Source of the DNA: Microbacterium halophytorum
Lineage (GTDB): Bacteria > Actinomycetota > Actinomycetes > Actinomycetales > Microbacteriaceae
Direction: 5' to 3'
DNA length: 64,000 nucleotides
Assembly (NCBI RefSeq): GCF_002970975.1
Contig: NZ_PNFA01000007.1
Location: 124,001-188,000 of the forward strand
Both the position numbers and the translations under genes were made by a program. Below the pieces are notes generated by a model. That model was not told where the DNA came from and did no database searches. It saw only the letters and a list, made by a program, of their open reading frames with translations. The number at the start of each line of letters is the position of its first letter. The stretch's first letter is position 1. Below are positions 8,774 to 17,922 of the stretch, piece after piece.

Positions 8774-8803
8774 GGGTGCGGACGTCCTCGGACATCCGCA
8801 CCC
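8774..8803 (-). terminator. Hairpin after pknA
   Basis: Twelve-base arms GGGTGCGGACGT / ACATCCGCACCC with one wobble pair and a six-base loop, just beyond the pknA stop codon (8821, minus strand). It may partly separate pknB transcription from the upstream operon. Confidence 0.55.
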
Positions 8804-8820
8804 CTCGCGCCGTATGCTGC

Positions 8821-10725
8821 TCAGCCCTGGTTTCCGCTGTCGGTCGACGTGTCGTCGCCCGTGGCGTCGCCGCCGGTGCCTTCGCCGTCCGTGCCGTCGC
8901 CGTTCGTGCCGTCCTGCGTGCCCTGCACGCCGTCCGTGCCCCCGTCGCTGCCGTTGCCGTCGGTTCCGTTGCCGTTCCCGCCGCCATCGCTGTTGTCGCC
9001 GACGTTGCTGTCGGTGGTGCCGTCCGTACCGCCGTCGGTGTCGGGCTCCGGCTCCTCCGCCGGGGTCACGTCCGCCTGTGCTTCGCCGGACTCGGCGGTG
9101 CGGTTGTCTGCGCACGTCACGACGTACCGAGCGGTGACGGAATCGACGTTCTGATTGACGGTGAAGGGCGCGCTCGTCGTACCGGCGTCGAAGTCGCCCG
9201 ACGTGGACGATTCGGCGAACACGCCGCCCTGCAGCGTCACGCGGTAGCTGCTGACTTCGCTGCCTGGGCACGAGAAGGCGGCCCAGCGGACCTCGCCCTG
9301 CTCGCCCGCCGTCAGCTCTCCGCCGAACGTCGGATCCTCGGGGGTCCCGAGAGCGGCGAGCTGGCCGTACACCCGCGCCGTGACGGAGGAGCCGGGCTCG
9401 ACCGTGCCGCGCACCGACAGTTCGTAGATCTTGTCGACGTCGTCGGCGCTCGGCGCCGCGTCGCCTGTCTCGCAGCTGAGCTGGATGTCGGCGTCCTCGT
9501 TCTCCGCGACGGCAGCGAGGGCCTCGTCGCACGTCATTCCGACGAGGCCGAGCGCGTCGATGTCGACGCCGTCGGGCTCGGGCTCCGGCGACGGCGACTC
9601 CGTTTTGAGCGTCGCGTGCGGCGTCGGGGTGCTGTCGTCGGACAACAGAGACCACAGCGTGCCGCCGACGGCGATCACGAGCAGGACGATGAGCGCGATG
9701 AGCGGCCACGTCCACGGGCTGCGCTTCTTCTTCTTCTCGCCCGCCTCCTCGGCCTCCGCCGCATCCTCGTCGGAGGTCGGGAGGGGGTTCGTCGCCGGCA
9801 GCATCTGCGTCGCGGCGTCGTCGGTGTCGAGGAGCTGCGTGAAGCTGTCGTCGGCGAGGGCCGAGGAATCGGCGATGGCGGGCACGGCCGCGGCCGCGGC
9901 CGAGATGTCGCCGCGGATGAGGGCGTTGCAGGCGCGCGAGACCGCGGCGGCCGAGGTCGGGCGGTCCTCCGGCTTCTTCGCGATCATCGCCATGATGAGG
10001 TTCTGGACCGGCTTCGGGACCTCGGCCGAGAGCGGCGGCGGCGCGTCGTTGATCTGCGCCATCGCGATCGCGACCTGCGACTCTCCCGTGAAGGGGCGCT
10101 TGCCCGCGACGGACTCGTACGCGACGATGCCGAGCGAGTAGATGTCGGTCGCGGGGCTCGCCGGGTGGCCGGAGGCCTGCTCCGGCGAGAGGTACTGCAC
10201 GGTGCCCATGACCTGGCCGGTCGCCGTCAGCGGCACCTGGTCGGCGATGCGGGCGATGCCGAAGTCGGTGATCTTGACGCGGCCGTCGGGGGTGATCAGC
10301 AGGTTGCCCGGCTTGATGTCGCGGTGCACGAGGCCCGCGGCGTGGGCGGCCTGGAGCGCCGAGGCGGTCTGCGCGATGATGTCGAGCGTGCGGTTCGGGT
10401 CGATCGCGTTCTCGCGCTCGAGGATCGTCGACAGGGCCTCGCCCGGCACGAGCTCCATGACGAGGAACGCGGAGCCGTCCTCCTCGCCGTAGTCGAACAC
10501 GCTGGCGATGCCCTCGTGGTTGACGAGCGCGGCGTGCCGGGCCTCGGCGCGGAAGCGCTCGAGGAAGCCGGGGTCGCCCATGTACTCGTCTTTGAGGATC
10601 TTGATCGCGACCGTGCGCCCGATGACGTGGTCGGTCGCCTCCCAGACCTCGCCCATGCCGCCGATCGCGACACGCGAGCTCAGTTCGTAGCGTCCGCCGA
10701 ACGTCACACCCTGTGATGGCCTCAT
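8821..10725 (-). CDS. pknA: Ser/Thr protein kinase PknA
   Basis: Protein of 634 residues. The kinase domain (about residues 1-275) has VAIGGMGEVWEA, the catalytic lysine in VAIKILK, HRDIKPGN and DFGIARI. A linker and one membrane helix (about 333-357) follow. Outside the membrane there is a divergent PASTA-like unit (GLVGMTCDEALA), then a beta-rich module with paired cysteines, then a low-complexity tail of about 75 residues rich in Asp, Gly, Thr and Asn. Mycobacterial PknA has only a short external part, so this is an enlarged ectodomain. The start overlaps the pbpA stop (ATGA). It phosphorylates division and wall-synthesis proteins in related species. Confidence 0.94.
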   Translation of the reverse strand: MRPSQGVTFGGRYELSSRVAIGGMGEVWEATDHVIGRTVAIKILKDEYMGDPGFLERFRAEARHAALVNHEGIASVFDYGEEDGSAFLVMELVPGEALSTILERENAIDPNRTLDIIAQTASALQAAHAAGLVHRDIKPGNLLITPDGRVKITDFGIARIADQVPLTATGQVMGTVQYLSPEQASGHPASPATDIYSLGIVAYESVAGKRPFTGESQVAIAMAQINDAPPPLSAEVPKPVQNLIMAMIAKKPEDRPTSAAAVSRACNALIRGDISAAAAAVPAIADSSALADDSFTQLLDTDDAATQMLPATNPLPTSDEDAAEAEEAGEKKKKRSPWTWPLIALIVLLVIAVGGTLWSLLSDDSTPTPHATLKTESPSPEPEPDGVDIDALGLVGMTCDEALAAVAENEDADIQLSCETGDAAPSADDVDKIYELSVRGTVEPGSSVTARVYGQLAALGTPEDPTFGGELTAGEQGEVRWAAFSCPGSEVSSYRVTLQGGVFAESSTSGDFDAGTTSAPFTVNQNVDSVTARYVVTCADNRTAESGEAQADVTPAEEPEPDTDGGTDGTTDSNVGDNSDGGGNGNGTDGNGSDGGTDGVQGTQDGTNGDGTDGEGTGGDATGDDTSTDSGNQG

Positions 10726-12188
10726 CTGCCCAGCACCGCCTCCATGACCCGTTTTGCGATGGGCGCCGCGATCGTATCTCCGGAACCCGATTGTCCTTGG
10801 CCGCCGCCGTCTTCGACGACCACAGCGACGGCTACCTGCGGGTCGTCGGCGGGCGCGAACCCGGTGAACCACAGGCTGTACGGCTCGCCGTCGCCGTTCT
10901 CTGCGGTGCCCGTCTTCCCGCCGACGTCGACCCCGTCTATTCTTGCATTCCCGGCGACCCCGTCGTTCACGTTGTTCACCATGAGATCGGTCATCGTAGC
11001 CGCATCGTCGCCGCTGAGCGCCTGGTCGAAGACCGAGGGCTGCGTCGTGAGCTGGGCCGATAGATCCGGGCCGACGACCTCGTCGACCATCGTCGGATTC
11101 ATCACGTCGCCGCCGTTGGCGATTCCCGCCGACACCATCGCGATCTGCAGCGGCGTCGCCGTGACCTGGCCCTGGCCGAAGCCGCTCAGCGCGGTCTGCG
11201 CGTCGTCGAGTTCGTCGACGGGGTAGTTCGACGCGGTCGACGGCAGCGGCGTCTCGAAGCTCGTGTTGAAGCCGTACTTCTGGGCCTCCTCGCGGAGCGC
11301 CTGGTCGCCGAGCTCCACCGCGAGCTCCGCCATCGGGATGTTGCAGCTCAGCCGCAGGGCATCCGCGATCGTGACCTCCTTGCCGCCGGCGCACTTGCCG
11401 CCGCCGGCGTTGCTGATCGGCGTGGAGGTGCCGGGCAGCGTGTAGCTGGCGACGTCGGGCAGCTTCGATTCCGGCGTGAACTCGCCCGACGACAGGGCGG
11501 CCGAGACCGTCACGAGCTTGAAGGTCGACCCCGGCGGGTTCAGGTCGCCCGCGATGGCGCGGTTCGACAGCGGCTTGGACTCGTCGGCGAGCAGCTGGTC
11601 GTAGGCGGCGTTCGTCGCGTCGGCGTCGTGCGTCGCGAGCGCGTTGGCGTCGTAATCGGGCGTCGAGACCATCGCGAGGATGCGCCCCGTGTCGGGCTCG
11701 ATCGCGACGACGCCGCCCGTGTACCCGGCCTCGGTCATGGCGTCGTACGCCGCCTTCTGGGCATCCGGATCGAGGCTCGTCCGCACCGACGAGCCCTGCG
11801 GATCCTGACCCGTGAAGATCCGCTCCATCCGCGAGAAGAACGCGGAGGACCCCGTGCCGGAGAGCTCCTGGCTCATGGCCGCTTCCAGGCCGGTGGCCGA
11901 ACGCAGCACCGGGTTCAGGTAGCCGGTCGCGGCCGCCCACATCTCGGAGTCGGGGTACTGGCGCTGCCACGCGTAGATGTCGTCGCTCGGCACCGAGGTC
12001 GCGATCTCCTGGCCGCCCGCGATGATCGAGCCCCGCTGCACCTCGAAGCTGTCGTAGAGGGTGCGGGTGTTCTCGGGGTTCGCGTTCAGCTCATCGGCGC
12101 TGACCACCTGGATCACGCTCGTCGAGACGAACAGCGTGATGAACATCAGGATCACGATGGTCGTGAGCCGGCGCAGTTCCTTGGTCAT
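10722..12188 (-). CDS. pbpA: Class B penicillin-binding protein PbpA
   Basis: Peptidoglycan transpeptidase of 488 residues. One N-terminal membrane segment (about residues 9-30) anchors an external pedestal domain and a transpeptidase domain with all three active-site motifs: S-T-F-K (about residue 219), S-C-N (about 281) and K-T-G-T (about 424). Paired with the RodA-type glycosyltransferase encoded just upstream. Start ATG at 12188 overlaps the rodA stop, and the stop overlaps the pknA start, so translation is probably coupled. Confidence 0.95.
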   Translation of the reverse strand: MTKELRRLTTIVILMFITLFVSTSVIQVVSADELNANPENTRTLYDSFEVQRGSIIAGGQEIATSVPSDDIYAWQRQYPDSEMWAAATGYLNPVLRSATGLEAAMSQELSGTGSSAFFSRMERIFTGQDPQGSSVRTSLDPDAQKAAYDAMTEAGYTGGVVAIEPDTGRILAMVSTPDYDANALATHDADATNAAYDQLLADESKPLSNRAIAGDLNPPGSTFKLVTVSAALSSGEFTPESKLPDVASYTLPGTSTPISNAGGGKCAGGKEVTIADALRLSCNIPMAELAVELGDQALREEAQKYGFNTSFETPLPSTASNYPVDELDDAQTALSGFGQGQVTATPLQIAMVSAGIANGGDVMNPTMVDEVVGPDLSAQLTTQPSVFDQALSGDDAATMTDLMVNNVNDGVAGNARIDGVDVGGKTGTAENGDGEPYSLWFTGFAPADDPQVAVAVVVEDGGGQGQSGSGDTIAAPIAKRVMEAVLGR

Positions 12189-13564
12189 CCGATCACCGCC
12201 CTCGGCTGTTGGCGCACGGCATCGCTGATGCGCAGGAGCAGTGCGATGATGATCCAGTTCGCGAGCAGGGACGAGCCGCCCGCCGCCAGGAACGGCGTCG
12301 TCAGGCCCGTCAGCGGGAGCACGCGGGTGACGCCGCCGACCATGATGAACACCTGCAGGGCGAGCGTGAACGACAGCGCCGTCGCCAGCAGCTTGCCGAA
12401 GTCGTCCTGCCCTGCGACACCGATCCGGAGCCCTCGACCGATGAGCACGAGGTAGAGGGCGAGGATGGCGAATAGGCCGACGAGGCCGAGCTCCTCGCCG
12501 AGCGACGGGATGATGTAGTCGCTCTGCGAGACGGGTGTGATCCACGGCCGGCCCTGGCCGAGGCCCGTGCCGAAGAAGCCGCCGTGGGCGAGGCCGAAGA
12601 TGCCCTGCACCAGTTGGTAGCTGCCGCCGTCGCGGCTGTAGATCTCGGGGTCGAAGGCGTGCAGCCAGTTGTCGAAGCGCCAACCGACGTACTCCATGAA
12701 GCGCGAGGCGACGATCGCGCCGCCCACCGCGAGGAACACACCGATCAGCATCCACCCGGTCTTGCCGGTCGCGACGTACAGCGTCGCGACGAACATGCCG
12801 AAGATCAGGATGCCGGTGCCGAGGTCGCGCTGGATGACGATGATGCCGAGCGAGATGAGCCAGATGACGAGCACGGGGCCGAGCTCGCGGGCCCGCGGGA
12901 ACGTGAAGCCCAGCACGCGCTTGCCCGTCGTGGCGAGGCTCTCGCGCGTGCGCACGAGGTAACCGGCGAAGAAGATCGCGAGGCAGATCTTGGCGATCTC
13001 GCCCGGCTGGAAGCTGAAGCCCGCGATCGAGATCCACACCTTCGCGTTTCCGCCGCCGTTGAGGAACGGGATGAACGGCAGCAGGAGCAGGACGATGCCC
13101 GCGAAGCCGAAGACGTAGGTGTAGCGGAACAGGATGCGGTAGTTCGACAGGAACCAGACGAGGGCGATGGCGAGGACGAGCGAGATCGCGGTGAAGATGA
13201 TCTGGCTCGTGCCCGCGCCGGGGTCGGTACCCGGCGCCTCCGAGAGGCTGATGCGGTAGATCTCGGCCGTTCCGAGGCCCGTGAGCAGATAGCCGATCGG
13301 CAGCAGCAGCGGGTCGGCGTTGGGCGCCTTGATGCGCAGCATGACGTGCAGCACGAGCGCGAGGAGCGCGAGGAGACCCGAATAGACGAGCTCCGTCTGC
13401 TCCAGGTGCCCGATCGCGCCGAACTGCACGAGCGCCATGGCGACGAGCGACAGGCCGATCGCGAACAGCAGCAGGAGCAGCTCGCGGTTGCGCCGGGGCG
13501 CGGGCCTGCGCACGCGGCGCAGCGCCTTGAGCACCGCGGTGTCTGCGGTGACGTCCGTGGTCAT
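12185..13564 (-). CDS. rodA: FtsW/RodA/SpoVE family peptidoglycan glycosyltransferase
   Basis: Polytopic membrane protein of 459 residues with about ten to twelve helices, polymerising lipid II together with the class B PBP encoded next. SEDS-family features include FSFQPGEIAKICL, a conserved QRDLGTG region, and GLVGLFAIL near the C-terminus with the final GGSSLLANW. Start ATG overlaps the pstP stop codon by one base, and the stop overlaps the pbpA start. Its place in the pstP-rodA-pbpA-pknA operon points to elongation or polar growth rather than septation (FtsW). Confidence 0.95.
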   Translation of the reverse strand: MTTDVTADTAVLKALRRVRRPAPRRNRELLLLLFAIGLSLVAMALVQFGAIGHLEQTELVYSGLLALLALVLHVMLRIKAPNADPLLLPIGYLLTGLGTAEIYRISLSEAPGTDPGAGTSQIIFTAISLVLAIALVWFLSNYRILFRYTYVFGFAGIVLLLLPFIPFLNGGGNAKVWISIAGFSFQPGEIAKICLAIFFAGYLVRTRESLATTGKRVLGFTFPRARELGPVLVIWLISLGIIVIQRDLGTGILIFGMFVATLYVATGKTGWMLIGVFLAVGGAIVASRFMEYVGWRFDNWLHAFDPEIYSRDGGSYQLVQGIFGLAHGGFFGTGLGQGRPWITPVSQSDYIIPSLGEELGLVGLFAILALYLVLIGRGLRIGVAGQDDFGKLLATALSFTLALQVFIMVGGVTRVLPLTGLTTPFLAAGGSSLLANWIIIALLLRISDAVRQQPRAVIG

Positions 13565-14913
13565 CAGCTGTCACCCCCGTCATCCGGTGCGTCGGCGGGC
13601 GGATCGGAATCCTCCGGCGTCGGCTCCCCGTCGGTCGACTGCTCGGTCTCGTCGGGCTCCGGCTCGACCGTCTCGTCGTCCGCCGGGAGGTTCTGCTCCA
13701 GCCGCCCGACGATCTCCTCGGCCTGCTCGAGGGAGCGCGCCGAGATGGTCTGCTCGACGAGCCGCAGGTTCGCCGGGGTCAGGTCGTCCAGCGGGATGTC
13801 GGTGTCGTCGTACACCGACGCGAACGAGATCGGGCCGGCGTTGGCCTGGATGCCCTGGTAGATCACGACGCTGTCCTCGTCGGCCCCGACGAAGTAGCGC
13901 GTCTGGGTCCATTTCGTGAAGCCCCAGAACGCCGCGACGACGAGCGCGACGATCAGCACGACGGTGCTGATGCCGACGATGCGGCGGCGCTTCGCGCGGC
14001 GCTTGTCCTCGGCGATCAGCTCTTCGAGGTACTCGGTGTCCGGTTCGAAGTGGCTCGGCTCGTTCGCCGCCTGGTTGCGCGGGTGCAGCCATCCGGTGCC
14101 GAGGGGGCGCTTCGCGGCGGGAAGGTTGATGCCCTGCGGGTTCGAGGCCGACCCGACGATGGCGGGTGCCCCGCTGAGCACGGGGTGGCGGCCGCCGACG
14201 TCGACGATGACGATCGTGACGTTGTCGGGGGCGCCGCCGTCGAGCGCCTGCTTCAGCAGGCCGTCGGCCGTGCGGCCGGGCGTCTCGTCGCGGCGGAGCG
14301 CTCGCTTCAGGTGCGGTTCGTCGACGACGCCGGAGAGGCCGTCGGAGCACAGGATGAAGCGGTCGCCCTGCTGGGTCGGCATGATGATCGTGTCGACCTC
14401 GGGGTGCGCGTCCATGTCGCCGAGGACGCGCATCAGCACCGAGCGGCGCGGGTGGTAGCGCGCCTCCTCCGGGGTGATGCGGCCGGAGTCGACGAGGCGC
14501 TGCACGAAGCTGTGGTCGGTCGTGACCTGCGCGAGCGCGCCGTCGCGCCAGAGGTAGATGCGCGAGTCGCCGATGTGCGCGATGACGGCGTAGTCGTCGA
14601 CCATCGCGATCGCGCTGACGGTGGTGCCGAGGCCGGCGAGCTCGGGTCGCCGCTTGGCGATCTCGATGAGGTCGAGCGCCGTCGAGCTGACGGTGTCGCG
14701 CAGCGTGTTCTCCGCGTCCTGCGGTGACTCGTAGGCGTGGTCGAGAGGTTCGAGTTTGTGCACGGCGACGCTCGAGGCGACGTCACCGCCCGCGTGGCCG
14801 CCCATGCCGTCGGCGACGACGAACAGGTTCGACCCGGCGTAGCCGGAATCCTGGTTGTTCGACCGGACCTTCCCGGTGTGGGAGATCGCGGCGCTCGAGC
14901 CCTCGAAGACCAT
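13564..14913 (-). CDS. pstP: PP2C-family Ser/Thr phosphatase PstP
   Basis: Membrane-anchored phosphatase of 449 residues opposing PknA/PknB. The N-terminal PPM domain contains the metal-binding signatures RSNNQD, VADGMGGHAGGDVAS, HIGDSRIYL and CSDGLSGVV, with a final GGAPDNVTIV. A membrane helix (about residues 307-327) leads to an external region and an acidic Glu/Asp/Pro-rich C-terminal tail. Substrates in relatives include PknA, PknB, PbpA and FHA proteins. It is separated from fhaB by nine bases and overlaps rodA by one base. Confidence 0.95.
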   Translation of the reverse strand: MVFEGSSAAISHTGKVRSNNQDSGYAGSNLFVVADGMGGHAGGDVASSVAVHKLEPLDHAYESPQDAENTLRDTVSSTALDLIEIAKRRPELAGLGTTVSAIAMVDDYAVIAHIGDSRIYLWRDGALAQVTTDHSFVQRLVDSGRITPEEARYHPRRSVLMRVLGDMDAHPEVDTIIMPTQQGDRFILCSDGLSGVVDEPHLKRALRRDETPGRTADGLLKQALDGGAPDNVTIVIVDVGGRHPVLSGAPAIVGSASNPQGINLPAAKRPLGTGWLHPRNQAANEPSHFEPDTEYLEELIAEDKRRAKRRRIVGISTVVLIVALVVAAFWGFTKWTQTRYFVGADEDSVVIYQGIQANAGPISFASVYDDTDIPLDDLTPANLRLVEQTISARSLEQAEEIVGRLEQNLPADDETVEPEPDETEQSTDGEPTPEDSDPPADAPDDGGDS

Positions 14914-14922
14914 GGGCGAGGG

Positions 14923-15453
14923 TTACTTCCTCAGCTCGAACGTCGTCGCGCCGACCTTGATCGGCGTGCCGATCTGCACGGCCGCTGGCTGCGACGGCGA
15001 GACCTTCTCGCCGTCGAGCATCGTGCCGTTCGTCGAGTCGAGGTCCTGGATCATCCACTGGTCGCCCCACAGCACGAGGCGGGCGTGGTGACCGGAGGTG
15101 TAGTCGTCGCGGATGACGAGGCCGGCCTCGCTCGAGCGCCCGATCGTGAGGGGCTCGGCTCCCAGCGGGACCTCGAGCCCCGCCTTCGGCCCCGAGGTGA
15201 TGACGATGCGGCTCACCGACGACGTCGTCGCGGGGCCGGTCGCCGCGACGTGCGGGGTCGGGCGCGGCGGCGTCGCGGGCGCCGGGGTGGCCGCGGGAGC
15301 GGCGGCCGGCGCCTTCGACCGGGAGGGCTCCGGCAGCTTTCGCGCCCTGGAGCCGAACAGGTCGGCGCGCAGCGAGAACACCACGGCGAGCACGAACAGC
15401 CACATCACGAGGAGGAAGCCGCCCCGGAGCAGCAGCAGGGTGAGTTCGCTCAT
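14923..15453 (-). CDS. fhaB: FHA-domain protein FhaB (FipA-type)
   Basis: Protein of 176 residues. A hydrophobic N-terminal helix (LLLLRGGFLLVMWLFVLAV) anchors it in the membrane, followed by an Ala/Pro-rich linker and a C-terminal FHA domain with the phosphothreonine-binding residues IGRSSEAGLVI, SGHHARL and DLDSTNGTMLDG. Such proteins recruit phosphorylated partners to division and wall-synthesis sites. The ATG at 15453 overlaps the fhaA stop codon. Residues upstream in the open frame are out-of-frame shadow. Confidence 0.93.
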   Translation of the reverse strand: MSELTLLLLRGGFLLVMWLFVLAVVFSLRADLFGSRARKLPEPSRSKAPAAAPAATPAPATPPRPTPHVAATGPATTSSVSRIVITSGPKAGLEVPLGAEPLTIGRSSEAGLVIRDDYTSGHHARLVLWGDQWMIQDLDSTNGTMLDGEKVSPSQPAAVQIGTPIKVGATTFELRK

Positions 15454-16184
15454 CGGCGGGGGTCCTCCGCGTCGAAGATCTGGGTCGCCGCGTCCTGGGG
15501 GCCGCGGCGCGGGGCCGCGGCGCGCGGCACCACACGGAAGACGATATCGGTTCTGCCGATCCGGATGACGGAGCCGGAGGCGAGCGGCGCCTTCTTGACG
15601 GGCGCACCGTCGAGCTTCGAGCCGTTCGTCGAGCCGAGGTCGCGCACCATCGCGGAGGTGCCGTCCCACAGGATCTCGACGTGCTTGCGGCTCGTGCCGG
15701 TGTCGGCGATCGTGATGTCGGCGTCGCTGCCGCGACCGATGACGGTGCGTGCGGCCGTGAGCGTGTGCTCGCGACCGTTGATGCTGACGACGGCCTGCCA
15801 CGACACCTGCGCGCCCTCGGCGGCCGCGGATTCGATCCGGATCGTGCCGGCCGACACCTCGTCGTCGGGGCGGATGCGGATGCGCACGGCACCCGCGAAG
15901 CTGTAGCCCTGCTTGGCGGCATGCTTCGCGACGACCTCGTTCAGCTCGGTGCTGAGGCTCGGCCCGATGCGCGCCATCTGATCGGAGTCGGATGGGTGCA
16001 GCAGCACCGTGAAGTCGTTCGGCGCGAGGATGCGGTCGCGGCTGACGACGGCGGCCTCTCGGTCGAGCTCCCCGCGCAGGGCGGACGCGATCTCGACGGG
16101 CTGAACGCCGCTGCGGAAGGTCTTCGCGAACGCGCCGTTGACGGCGCGCTCGAGGCCCTTCTCAAAGCTGTCCAGTAGTCCCAC
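15450..16184 (-). CDS. fhaA: FHA-domain protein FhaA (DUF3662-FHA)
   Basis: First gene of the operon, 244 residues. The N-terminal DUF3662 domain begins with GLLDSFEKGLERAVNGAFAK and is followed by an FHA domain at the C-terminus (IGRGSDADI, SRKHVEI, DLGSTNGSKLDG). In mycobacteria FhaA binds phosphorylated targets such as the flippase MviN/CwsA complex and helps regulate peptidoglycan synthesis. The GTG start at 16184 matches the conserved N-terminus of the family. Longer frames are not supported. Confidence 0.93.
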   Translation of the reverse strand: MGLLDSFEKGLERAVNGAFAKTFRSGVQPVEIASALRGELDREAAVVSRDRILAPNDFTVLLHPSDSDQMARIGPSLSTELNEVVAKHAAKQGYSFAGAVRIRIRPDDEVSAGTIRIESAAAEGAQVSWQAVVSINGREHTLTAARTVIGRGSDADITIADTGTSRKHVEILWDGTSAMVRDLGSTNGSKLDGAPVKKAPLASGSVIRIGRTDIVFRVVPRAAAPRRGPQDAATQIFDAEDPRR

Positions 16185-16500
16185 GCGGGTTCTCCGTCCG
16201 TTCGTGTGTGGCCCATCGTAGCCAGACGCGGTGCCGAGAGCCTGAAGAGGCGCGGAAGTCAGGCGCGCGGAAGCGAACGGCCGGCGACGGGGGCTCCGGC
16301 CCGCGGCAGATCCTCCGAGCCGCGGCGTAGCCGGCTCGGTTCTGCCGTGCCCGGCCGATCCTGCCGCGGTTCGGCACCCGACGAACCCGCGGTCGGAGCC
16401 CGCGACGCGCCGGACCGGGCGACGTGCTGGCCTGATTCGTGCGCACACCTGGTGCCGTGTTAGGATCTTCAGGTTGAGATCGAGCAGGAATGCTCGGCTC
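16185..16500. other. Intergenic region between fhaA and tRNA-Leu
   Basis: About 315 bases without a gene. It must hold the promoter for the fhaA-to-pknA operon (minus) and that of the tRNA (plus). A TAGGAT hexamer at 16461-16466, about 35 bases before the tRNA, is a good -10 candidate. A weak TTCGTG lies 19 bases upstream of it. Nothing else recognisable. Confidence 0.4.
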
Positions 16501-16584
<84 letters not shown>

Positions 16585-16592
16585 CACGAATG

Positions 16593-16631
16593 AACGGCCC
16601 CTGATCCGGATCTCTCCGGGCAGGGGCCGTT
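16593..16631 (+). terminator. Terminator after tRNA-Leu
   Basis: Perfect 11-bp stem AACGGCCCCTG / CAGGGGCCGTT. The 17-base loop can itself form a small ATCCGGA / TCTCCGG stem. No strong T-tract. Confidence 0.75.
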
Positions 16632-16656
16632 CGCGTTTGTGATTCAGCCTGCGACC

Positions 16657-16714
16657 CGGATTTGTGTCGTTGTCGGCGAATGGCGGAGCAAACGCCGACA
16701 ACGACACAAATCCG
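16657..16714. repeat. Perfect 22-bp inverted repeat
   Basis: Arms of 22 bp (16657-16678 and 16693-16714) beginning CGGATTTGTG and ending GTTGTCGGCG pair perfectly around a 14-base loop. The region is less GC-rich than its surroundings. It lies between the tRNA terminator and the end of the small regulator gene. It could terminate that gene, but there is no T-tract and the arms are unusually long. No second copy seen in the window. Confidence 0.8.
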
Positions 16715-16753
16715 CGGCGGACCGGGAATGTCAGTGGACGTCGCGGAGAGCAC

Positions 16754-17059
16754 TCACCCAGGGATCATCCCGGCGGCGATCGAGCGCAGCGCGGAGAGAT
16801 GCCGTGCGAAGGCGCGCTCGCCCTTGGCTGTGGCCTGGATCCATGTTCTGGGCCGATTGCCGACGTACCCCTTGGTCGTTCTCACGTAACCCGCCTTCTC
16901 CAGGTGGGAGACGGCTTTGCTGAGCGACGAGTCGTCGGCCTCGAGCGTATCGCGGAGGGTGCTGAAGTCGATCTCCGTGCGTCGCCCGAGAGCGGCCATC
17001 ACCGAGAGCCGCATCGGGGTCTGGAAGGCGGCGTCGAGCTCGTGCCGAGGATGCGCCAT
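16754..17059 (-). CDS. Winged-helix transcriptional regulator (HTH_34 type)
   Basis: DNA-binding protein of 101 residues. The pattern FQTPMRLSVMAALGR, then DFSTLRDTLEADDSSLSKAVSHLEKAGYVRTTK, gives a complete winged helix-turn-helix. The rest (WIQATAKGERAFARH) forms the dimerisation helix typical of small ArsR/MarR-like regulators of this type. No ligand domain or metal-binding cysteines are visible. The ATG overlaps the stop codon of the upstream membrane protein gene, so the two are coupled and the regulator probably controls that operon. Confidence 0.88.
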   Translation of the reverse strand: MAHPRHELDAAFQTPMRLSVMAALGRRTEIDFSTLRDTLEADDSSLSKAVSHLEKAGYVRTTKGYVGNRPRTWIQATAKGERAFARHLSALRSIAAGMIPG

Positions 17060-17922
17060 CAGCGCTCTCGCTGGTCACTGCGTCGGGGGAGGAATGCCGC
17101 GACGCCCATGACGAGGAAGACGAGCGCGCCGGCCGCCGCGTTGTGCCCGGTGCCGAACCAGGTGGTGAACGTCGTCAGGAGCACGCAGACGAACACGATC
17201 GCGGAGCTCGTTCCGAACGACACCCAGTGGATGAGGTGCCACTGGTAGCCCGCCCGAGGGAGCCCGTACGAGGAGCGCCAGCTGGCGAGGACGACGATCA
17301 AGAACACCATGGCGATGGCGCCGGAGACGGCGGCGGCGAGCGTGATCGCAGAACTCGCGAGCAGCAGGCCGATCGCCGCTCCGAGGAGAACGGTCATGAG
17401 GCGGGCGGCTCCGCTGAGAGGCGAATCGCCCCACGAAGCGGGGGAGCGGGGCGAGGACGTCACGAGATGACGAACCGGCGATGCCGCCATCGTGAGAAGG
17501 AGCACAACGGGGACGAGCATGTTCAGCCATCGCGGGTATGCGATGCCCGCGATGTCCAGTACGCCCGCCGCGATGAAGCCGGCCGCTGCGAGGCCGTAGA
17601 GACACCAATACAGGGTCGAAGGTCTGGTGCGGATGCGGAAGCGCTCGCGCGCCCCGCTGTGGAGAGCGCTGAAAGCGATCACGGGCGTCATCATCACCCA
17701 GGTCGCCGAATAGCCGCCGGATCGTTCGGAGACGTCCTCGGTCGTGGAATCCCCGAACGTAGCGAGGAAGACGGCGACATAGACCGAGATCAGAATCGCC
17801 GACCACAGCATCAGCCACCAGTACGCGCGGGACGGCGCGCGCTCACTCGCGCTGCGCTCCAACCGCGCGAGCTCTTGGAGCCGCCTGTTCGCCAGGGTTG
17901 CCGTGTCGCCTGTACTTTCCAT
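17059..17922 (-). CDS. Hypothetical multi-pass membrane protein
   Basis: Protein of 287 residues. A cytoplasmic N-terminal helix (NRRLQELARLERSASER) precedes about seven to eight membrane segments and a basic tail ending PRRSDQRER. No transporter or enzyme motif is recognised. Start ATG at 17922 (MESTGDTATL). The stop overlaps the start of the winged-helix regulator gene. Pairs of a small HTH_34 regulator and a membrane protein of this kind are common in Actinobacteria, but the function is unknown. Confidence 0.75.
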   Translation of the reverse strand: MESTGDTATLANRRLQELARLERSASERAPSRAYWWLMLWSAILISVYVAVFLATFGDSTTEDVSERSGGYSATWVMMTPVIAFSALHSGARERFRIRTRPSTLYWCLYGLAAAGFIAAGVLDIAGIAYPRWLNMLVPVVLLLTMAASPVRHLVTSSPRSPASWGDSPLSGAARLMTVLLGAAIGLLLASSAITLAAAVSGAIAMVFLIVVLASWRSSYGLPRAGYQWHLIHWVSFGTSSAIVFVCVLLTTFTTWFGTGHNAAAGALVFLVMGVAAFLPRRSDQRER

